Positions 56,495-64,000 of a stretch of DNA of 64,000 bases are shown piece after piece (position 1 is the stretch's first letter; the number at the start of each line of letters is the position of its first letter). The DNA is from Adiantum capillus-veneris (lineage: Eukaryota > Streptophyta > Polypodiopsida > Polypodiales > Pteridaceae). Under the pieces are notes generated by a model. That model saw only the letters and a program-made list of their open reading frames with translations. It was not told the origin of the DNA and did not search any database. The position numbers and the translations under genes were made by a program. The stretch covers positions 100,551,811 through 100,615,810 of the forward strand of contig CM043947.1 of NCBI GenBank assembly GCA_014529385.2. Reading direction: 5' to 3'.

Positions 56495-58265
56495 TGGGAT
56501 GGGGGAAAAGGGAACAACACCCTGCACACACTACCTCTCTATAGCCCAAGGTAATAGTCCGCACCCCTATCCACAGAGAATCACACACATATGAACACTT
56601 TCTGCCGACCTTCACAGTACAGACCGCCTTCGAGAAATCCCGGCTACACAGACTTGCCCATGAACAACTTCAATACAATAAACCTATCAAAAACACCATC
56701 ATATCCCAACATCAATGGACGCATACAACTCCCCAATCGGTAAACGCACTCACACACGGAGGCGACACACGCCTCGACCACACATACGAGTTGCCGGCAC
56801 AATCTCTCTATCTACCTCTCTACTCACATACACACAATCCCGGAGCCACCGCTACCACGGGCATACGACAACAGACACGAGGCAAATAATATTGACGGCA
56901 AACTCAAAAAAAAAAGCACAACCCAACTATGTACCACATAAGCCCAATCAAATACAATGATGGCGAATTTGATAGTTGCCAACTTCATAGCATGATGCTT
57001 CGTGCTACTTGATCCTCTCCGCACTGGCAATCTCTTTCCAAGCTTTCTCAAAGCAGCTCTGCAGCGGCCCCTTTGATGCTCATACCATTTCTCTCGGCTC
57101 TTGTTTTGTACTCAGCCAAAGCTTCTCCAAAGGCTCTCAACACCTCTGTCCATGCGCTACCTGTTGCTCCCAGTCCTTCTCAAGGCCTCACCTTCATGTA
57201 GCCCGTGGTCCACCCCGGCTCCCAAGGCCCCGCTTTGGTTTCTTTATCGCTCACACATGGTAGTCCCTTCACATGGTTAAGGCTCTTGACGGCTTCTCCT
57301 TCACACACCTGGCATCCCTTGATTTCCCTTCGATCTTTGCAAACAACACCGCTAACTGCCCTCGTTGATGTCTTCTTGTCCAAAGCTCCTCAATCGATTC
57401 CCCTCTTCATGCATAGGCAGCCCCTTGCTCTTCTTTAGTCACAGATGGTGGCCCCCTCCAACCCTTGGACGCTCCTTTTGGTTTTCCTTCGTTGGCAACC
57501 CCTCTTCAACACATGGTGGCCTTGCTCTGTGGTTCTGGCAACCCACCCACTATTGGTAAACTGCACCCCCTCCAGAAGGTTGGCGCTCCCTTTTCCTTCT
57601 CTGACTTCAACCAGCCCGCCCACTATGGCGGCCTCCCTCCTGTGGTCGACCTCTTATGGCGCCTCAACTGCCCCCCATGCTGCAAACCTGCAACCCTGTT
57701 CTCACCTCCCCGCCATGCTACCGCCCCACAGATGGCCCTCAATCAACTCCCCAATCAACCCTTGGCGACCTCCAATCTACTGCTCAAAGCCACGCCCCCT
57801 TTGGCTGCCTCCCTCTCGCTTAGGGCAGAGCCCTCCTCGCCATGCAATTGATGCCACTCCTCGGCTCGTCCTACTGCAATGGTGGCCCTTCCTATCGTTG
57901 GCCACGTCTTCTGCTCTCGGACTCCCACACGGATGGTGACTTTCCTCTTTTCTCTGTCATGCAGCCCGCCACCTCCTGAACTGCAGCTCATTTTGTCCTG
58001 TAGCAACCTTTAAAAGCTTTTTTGTTTTTCCTTTTTTAACTTCTGGCTTGGGCAGGGTTCCCACGAGCAAAAAAAGCCATTTGAACATGATTTCGACCAT
58101 CACCCGGTGATGCATAAATCCAAACTTCTATATGGCGAGCATCCAAGACCTTGCGCATCTTCATGAAAGTAGACCTTGGAATGGTGACATTTTCGAAATG
58201 AGACCTCGCTAAAAACAACTCGGGCTTCTTGCACTTCCATAGGTCGACCATTTTCAGTTGTACCA
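56495..58265 (-). repeat. Left (3') LTR of the gag-only element
   Basis: 1,771 bp, CT-rich on the plus strand. Plus-strand ORFs of up to 164 codons in it (Pro/Leu/Ser-rich) lack homologous constraint and are treated as chance. Confidence 0.85.
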
Positions 58266-58309
58266 TCATTGCCCAACCCCTTGTTGAACATTCATGCTCA
58301 ACCATAGCA

Positions 58310-59955
58310 TTATTTAGGTAAAGTAGCATTGCATAATAAGAAGTTGATAGATAGTATTTATATGAAGCAATAGATAGATAGAGAGAGATTCACTACCTGC
58401 CCTAACACCCGCCTGGGTCAAATGGAAAGTCATACCAAGCATAGTGTAAACTCCACCTGGATAAATAATATGGCATTGATCATCACCATCCATTTGTAAA
58501 ATTGATACAAACCACCCTAGCGTTGCACTTGTAAACTTATAAGCCAATTCTTCCTGTAGATCTTGACAACATAATCCTTCAAAAAACTGCATGCATGAGC
58601 CATCTCCACGCTCAACACAAGCTTGCACATCCCGGAAAACCTTTGCATCACATGTCTCCCCGCCAACGGCTAGAGAGCTTGCCATATCATCATTGTCTTC
58701 AAACAAGATATCTTGTAGCAATCGGCATAACGGCATTTGTAAAACAACCTTCAGCAGCACATCCACCAACAACATGGCACCAACGTGTGGCAACTGATCA
58801 TCCAAAGTAGACACTGGCATATCTTCACCTATAGACTCTTCAAACATCAGTGGCAAAGGCGGCAAGCCTTGTGTATTCTCGCCATAGCTTTAGCAACCAA
58901 AACCTGCTACTTGTCATCTACATCGACCACTGGATCATCGAATCCCCAATTATCTTCATCAAGACATTCTTCTTTAGTCAACATGGCCTGACCATCACAA
59001 GGCAAGAGAGAGGGTTTCCCAACCTCTTGGTTCGCACAAAATGTCTCTTCACCTGCAATCTGTTCCGCTTTGACCACCTTATCGACATGCATAACATCAT
59101 ATGTCTCATACCTTGAGAAGGCAGACTCCATTTCCCATGCGTTATCCGTATCCAAGGCACTGCTATAGCTCAAATAGACCTCGGCTTTCTCCACAAAACT
59201 CACCAGCTTTGGCACTTCAGCTATCTTCTCCACTGCTTGCTTTTCGGAAGTCACTTGGTAAAGCACCTCAGGCGGTACTCAGTAGACTCCTCTCTGCGGC
59301 TGCTCAGGCCTCATAGTCCCACATGGTATCGCCTCTACTTTGTCAGCACACCTATCCGCTGCTACCACATGTGCATCAACAAAGGGTCAGATTACCTGAA
59401 GCTCTTCCCTAGCAATTGGCCTTGGCACCAATGGACTCGCCAAAACTTGCTTTGCCTCTTGCTTCTTTAAAACCTTCTTCGTCCTGCTGTGTGCATAGGC
59501 TACTGCCTCTTTGTACGTGCATGGCCCATCTATCTCGACTTTATCTCACACTTTTACATGCAAGCAGTCCACAAACTTGGTCATCTTTAAAAAAATTGCA
59601 TCCTCTACAGCAGTTATCTTAACCAACTTGCTCCATATGGCCTCGAACTCCCACACGAATGCTTGGAAATCATTGTCAAGGCTTTGCTTTAGGTTGTCCA
59701 TTATCTGCTTCACTTCACTCCACTACGTGTTGGCCACATATCGGCTTTCGAATGCCGCTTCCAATGTGCTCCAATCTTGTTTTTCTTCAGTCTGCAAGCC
59801 CTCGTACCATACCTTTGCTTTGCCACAAATCAAGAGCGGGAAAGCTTGGACCACTACCTCTTCTCTTGACAAGCCCCTCTCCAGCAGAAATAGACCATAG
59901 TCTTGCAGCCAAACCTCACCATCTTCAGCACCTGTAAAAGTCAAAACACCCACCT
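58310..59955 (-). pseudogene. gag: Gag-like gene of the gag-only element
   Basis: Starts around 59,955 with VLTFTGAEDGEVWLQDYGLF, then LLICGKAKVWYEGL and WSTLEAAFESRYVA, the retrotransposon Gag capsid pattern (PF03732). Frames shift repeatedly; further open pieces are 59,266-58,907 (acidic, ALDTDNAWEMESAFSRYE) and 58,865-58,314 (GDGSCMQFFEGLCCQDLQEE). No zinc knuckle or protease motif was found. Lacking pol, it would depend on enzymes from another element. Confidence 0.7.
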
Positions 59956-60055
59956 AACCATGCCATTCTTGTTAGATCCTGCTCTTCAAACCGCGACACC
60001 GTCTTTGACTTCACCAACGAGCAATCAGTAGGTCCTCCGTGGGGGGAACCACTGA

Positions 60056-62503
60056 TGGGATGGGGGGAAAGGGAACAACACCCTGCACATAATACACTGC
60101 CTCTGTATAAACTAATGTAATAGTCCGCAACCCTACCCACACAGAATCACACACATATGAAAACTTTCTACCGACCTTCACAATACAGACCACTTTTGAG
60201 CAATCCCGGCTACACACACTCGCCCATGAACAACTTCAGTACAATAAACCTATCAAAAACACCATCATATCCCAAAATCAATGGACGCATACAAATCCCC
60301 AATCGGTAAACGCACTCACATAGGGAGGCAACACACGCCTCGACCACACATACAAGTTGCCCGCACAATATCTCTACCTCCCTCTTTGCTCACATACACA
60401 CAATCCCGGAGCCACTGCTACCATGGGCATACATCAACAGACACGAGGCAGATAATATTGACGGCAAACTTGTCAAAAAAAACCACAACCCAACTATGTA
60501 CCACATAAGCCCAATCAATACAATGATGGCGAATTCGATAGTTGCCAACTTCATAGCATGATGCTTCGTGCCGCTTGATCCTCTCCGCACTGGCGATCTC
60601 TTTCCAAGATTTCTCAAAGCAGCTCTGCAGCGGCCCCTTTGATGCTCATACCGTTTGTCTCGGCTCTTGTTCTGTACTCAGCCAAAGCTTCTCCAAAGGC
60701 TCTCAACACCTCTCTCCATGCGCTACCTGCTGCTCCCAAGGCCCTGCTTTGGTTTCTTTATCTCTCACACATGGTCATCCCTTCACATGGCTAAGGCTCT
60801 TGACGGCTTCTCCTTCACACAGCTAGCAACCCTTGGTTTCCCTCTTTGCTCACATACACACAATCCCGGAGCCACTGCTACCATGGGCATACATCAACAG
60901 ACACGAGGCAGATAATATTGACGGCAAACTTGTCAAAAAAAACCACAACCCAACTATGTACCACATAAGCCCAATCAATACAATGATGGCGAATTCGATA
61001 GTTGCCAACTTCATAGCATGATGCTTCGTGCCGCTTGATCCTCTCCGCACTGGCGATCTCTTTCCAAGATTTCTCAAAGCAGCTCTGCAGCGGCCCCTTT
61101 GATGCTCATACCGTTTGTCTCGGCTCTTGTTCTGTACTCAGCCAAAGCTTCTCCAAAGGCTCTCAACACCTCTCTCCATGCGCTACCTGCTGCTCCCAAG
61201 GCCCTGCTTTGGTTTCTTTATCTCTCACACATGGTCGTCCCTTCACATGGCTAAGGCTCTTGACGGCTTCTCCTTCACACAGCTAGCAACCCTTGGTTTC
61301 CCTTTGATCTTTGCAAACTACACCGCTAACTGCCCTTGTTGACGTCTTCTTGTCCAAAGCTCCTCAATCGATTCCCCTCTTCATGCATAGGCAGCCCCTT
61401 GCTCATCTTTAGTCACAGATGGTGGCCCCCTTCAACCCTTGGACCCTCCTTTTGGTTTGCCTTCGTTGGCAACCCCTCTTCAGCACATGGCGGCCTTGCT
61501 CCCTGGTACTGGCAACCCACCCACTATTGGTAAATTGCGCCCCCTCCAGAAGGGTTGGCGCTCCCTTTTCCTTCTCTGACTTCAACCAGCCCACCCACTA
61601 TGGCGGCCTGCCTCCTGTGGGGGTCGACCTCTTATGGCGCCTCAACTGCCCCCCATGCTGCAAACCTGCAACCCTGTTCTCACCTCCCCGCCATGCTACC
61701 GCCCCACAGATGGCCCTCAATCAACCCTTGGCAACCTCCAATCTACTGCTCAAAGCCACGCCCCCTTTGGCTGCCTCCCTCCCACTCAGGGCTGAACCCT
61801 CCTCGCCATGCAATTGGTGCCACTCCTCGGCTCCTCCTCCTACTGCAATGGCGGACCCTCCTATCTTTGGCCACCCCTTCTGCTCTTGGACTCCCACACA
61901 GATGGCGACTTTTCTCTTTTCTCTATCATGAAGCCCGCCACCTCCTCAACTGCAGCTCGTTTTGTCCTGTAGCAACCTTTAAAGCTTTTTTGTTTTTCCT
62001 TTTTTAACTTCTGGCTTGGGCAAGGTTCCCACGAGCAAAAAAAGCCATTTGAACATGATGTTGACTGTCACCCGGTGATGCAGAAATCCAAACTTCCGTA
62101 TGGCGAGCATCCAAGACCTTGCGCATCTTCATGAAAGTAGACTTTGGAATGGTGGCATTCTTCAAATGAGACCTCGCTAAAAACAATTGCGATCATCACG
62201 ACCGCCTACTTGGCATACACGCCGTGGCAGCAGAATGTCGTATAGCGACAAGATCCCATATCACAAACTTCATAGCACCTCTTTCAAGCATCCCTTGCCT
62301 CGTCCCCAAGCTTGTGCTATCAACACTTGCCTCTGCCACCTGTGATAGGATGAAACACTTACAGCTTCCACTAGCAAGTGCTCCACCTCGGTATACTTCT
62401 CCCAGCTGCATCAATACCTGGTCAAGGCCCTTGCCATTTGCCTGCAAACTTCCATGCCCGGGCTTCTTGCACTTCCATAGGTTGATCATTTTCAATTGTA
62501 TGA
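60056..62503 (-). repeat. Right (5') LTR of the gag-only element, enlarged
   Basis: 2,448 bp against 1,771 bp for the left LTR. The excess comes mainly from an internal 460-bp tandem duplication (60,381-61,300) and from about 270 bp at 62,187-62,457 that are absent from the left LTR (between ctaaaaacaa and cgggcttcttgc). The left LTR has a few short segments that this one lacks, e.g. around 57,175-57,230. Confidence 0.85.
60381..61300 (+). repeat. 460-bp near-identical tandem duplication
   Basis: 60,381-60,840 and 60,841-61,300 are direct copies; by eye the only difference noticed is catggtcatccc against catggtcgtccc. Such identity implies a recent event, or an assembly artefact. Confidence 0.93.
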
Positions 62504-63867
62504 ACGTGGTGGAGGAGATTTCTATACGTGGAGTAGTGCACGCACAATTGATGTTCTTCTTAGAGAGGTTTTTAAAGACTCTCAAAGATTTTGTGTAGCT
62601 ACGGTCTCAACTAGAGGCATGCATGATTGAAGGGTGGATCATGCAAGAGGCATTTGTTTACATCTCAGAGTATTTGGCAGAAGTTTATCCTTCAATGCCT
62701 TGCATGTGGTCAGATGAGGAATATGCAAGAATGAATTTACACTTGCCAAGTGGAAAGGGAAAACTAGCTAGCATGGATATGAATCTATTTCGAGTGGTCA
62801 ATAACTTTCGTATTCTCAATGCAAAGATTATGACTAAGTGGGTCGATTTGTGGATAGTGGCAAAGGCAAGGCGTTTGCAAGAGAGAAAAGCATGGAAACA
62901 ATCACATGGAGGAAGGAAGGCACCCCTAGTGCCTTAACACCTTGCATGTTTCCCGTATCTCATTAGTGCAGAGTGGATTCATGAGAGAACGGCCAAAGCA
63001 AAAGCGCGCGGAGAAGATATCACCAACAAAGAATGGGAGCATGCACGAGGTTGCGTGCCAAATGTAGAGTACTTATATACCTAAACCATATTGTAGATTT
63101 TTTTCTTGATTTTATCTTTCTATTTTTTTTTGTAGTGCCTTTCCTTTAACTCTGTCTAGTCAAAGGGTCGTCACTTTCGTACGCGGTGCCACATTGACCA
63201 GCATAGAACCACCATGGATTGTGCCGTCATGGACAATTTTGACACAGACGTTGATGAAGCCAAGTAGCGTGGAACTATTGAAAGATTAATTTTAGAACCT
63301 TTCATACCTTCATCTTTGAGTGGAAGTGGTTTGCAAATGTGCTTAGACGACATGAGAATGGCCTCTACATGGTGGACTCTAGTGTGCATCACACAGGGAG
63401 GTATGAAAATTTAGTTTTATCGCGAAACTGTGAGCAGGTGAGTGACAACTACCTTTTTTATTCTTATTTGCTTGTAGTATTAATTATACCAATGTTACTC
63501 ACTTTGAGATTCTCTTTTATAGGTCATCTATATCGCAGCAATCCACCAACCAAAACTTTGGTTCGTCATTTCTGTAATACTTCGGGGGAGAACCTTTTTT
63601 TCTACTAATGAAGTAGAGACCATCTTCAACCCTCTTCCACCTCCAACTTTGGATTAGGTGGAAACAGAGGAGAGAGAGATTGATGAATCAAGTCCGACGA
63701 CGGCAAGTCTTAGAGAGGATGATTGTCATGATGATGAGATAGAGGATGACAAATTTGAAGATGATGAAACCAACACATCCACAAACGATAATTTCATTTC
63801 TCTCTTTTGGAAGATGATTCATAAACATTTTGCATATTGTAATCAATACAGATTTTTGATCGTGTAA
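62504..63867 (+). pseudogene. CACTA 2 TNP2-type transposase, 3' part
   Basis: Continues from the interrupted exon as VVEEISIRGVVHAQLMFFLE, RFLKTLKDFV, then in a shifted frame MIEGWIMQEAFVYISEYLAE. A stop at 62,937 follows ...RRLQERKAWKQSHGGRK, and the C-terminal region resumes through RENLVLSRNCEQ-like sequence near 63,400. A consensus intron GAGCAG|GTGAGT (63,437) to TTTTATAG (63,522) joins to VIYIAAIHQPKLWFVIS, matching the CACTA 1 intron position (HCEQ|VIFHP). It ends in an acidic tail (DDEIEDDKFEDDE). The right CACTA terminus was not seen and may lie outside the window. Confidence 0.8.
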
Positions 63868-64000
63868 TCCATTCATCTCTCTCTCTCTCTCTCTCTTCCT
63901 CTTCCTCTCTCTAATTTTGTGATTATTTTAGTTGTAACCACGTGTAATCTTATTATCTCCCCGTCTCTCTCTCCTTCTTTCTCTTTCTTTCTTTCTCTTT
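63868..64000. repeat. CT-rich tract at window end
   Basis: (CT)n at about 63,876-63,897 and interrupted CT/TTTC repeats from 63,960 to the end. Confidence 0.93.

Larger units (their letters stand above)
56495..62503 (-). mobile_element. Gag-only (TR-GAG-like) LTR retrotransposon nested in CACTA 2
   Basis: Two long direct repeats, 56,495-58,265 and 60,056-62,503, both start TGGGATGGGGG and share sequence to a ...TTGTA end. The interior (58,266-60,055) is only 1.8 kb and encodes Gag-like pieces on the minus strand with no protease, RT or integrase. The flanks show ACGT on both sides (56,491-56,494 and 62,504-62,507; CACGT/AACGT if a 5-bp duplication). The transposase reading IHLLVHV continues as VEEISIRGVVHAQ after 62,507. 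On the minus strand a purine run AAGGGGTTGGG precedes the left LTR, as a polypurine tract should. The primer site is unclear (TGGTTCCCCCCACGG near the right LTR). Confidence 0.85.

Noticed and set aside
57445-57939. Plus-strand ORFs of 128-170 codons in the long LTRs (also 61,419-62,007)
   Set aside because: Pro/Leu/Ser-rich readings of a CT-rich LTR, in several overlapping frames, with no domain pattern; the element's Gag is on the other strand.

Overview
The window is a repeat-dominated stretch of a land-plant nuclear genome. It has no recognisable single-copy host gene, many (CT/GA)n microsatellites, plant-type LTR retrotransposons and plant CACTA elements with spliced genes. A large-genome seed-free plant such as a fern would fit, but nothing here fixes the species.

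Left part (1-16,420): a 164-bp tandem repeat is interrupted by a complete Ty1/copia element (518-6,007; 143-bp LTRs, CACAC target duplication). Then come microsatellite-rich non-genic DNA and a decayed LINE 3' end (about 14,965-15,790, minus). Middle (16,421-40,600): a decayed coiled-coil ORF with a repeat-rich leader lies beside a long, decayed Ty3/gypsy element on the minus strand (LTR from 39,562 rightwards, leader, gag, protease, RT, RNase H, integrase, and an extra retropepsin-like domain after the integrase). A CACTA element with both ends intact (33,047-38,654; CACTACAAGAGG ends, GTA duplication) sits in the gypsy leader, and a 209-bp MITE-like insert sits in its RNase H. The leaders carry arrays of the palindrome ATCCTACGCGTAGGAT.

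Right part (44,860-64,000): a second CACTA transposase gene on the plus strand is split by two nested insertions. One is a 6.0-kb gag-only LTR element (56,495-62,503). The other is the most striking object in the window: a 9,098-bp DNA transposon (45,581-54,678) with inverted termini starting GGAAAAA and a TA target duplication; removing it restores the CACTA reading frame exactly. It carries three multi-exon genes. Two lie on the plus strand, one ending in a ubiquitin-like fold and one of unknown function. One lies on the minus strand: a four-exon DDE-type transposase (about 1,059 codons) whose reading frame continues into a C-terminal histone H3 domain. The transposase exons join in one frame at consensus splice sites, broken only by four TGA/TAG codons, so this copy is dead but its architecture is readable. 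A transposase fused to histone H3 is unknown to me and is the main candidate for an undescribed system.

Inferred order of events: CACTA 2 inserted first; the H3 transposon and the gag-only LTR element then jumped into its exons; in the middle part the gypsy element came first, and CACTA 1 and the MITE-like insert followed. The copia element is younger (4 differences between its LTRs), and a 460-bp duplication inside an LTR at 60,381-61,300 is very recent.
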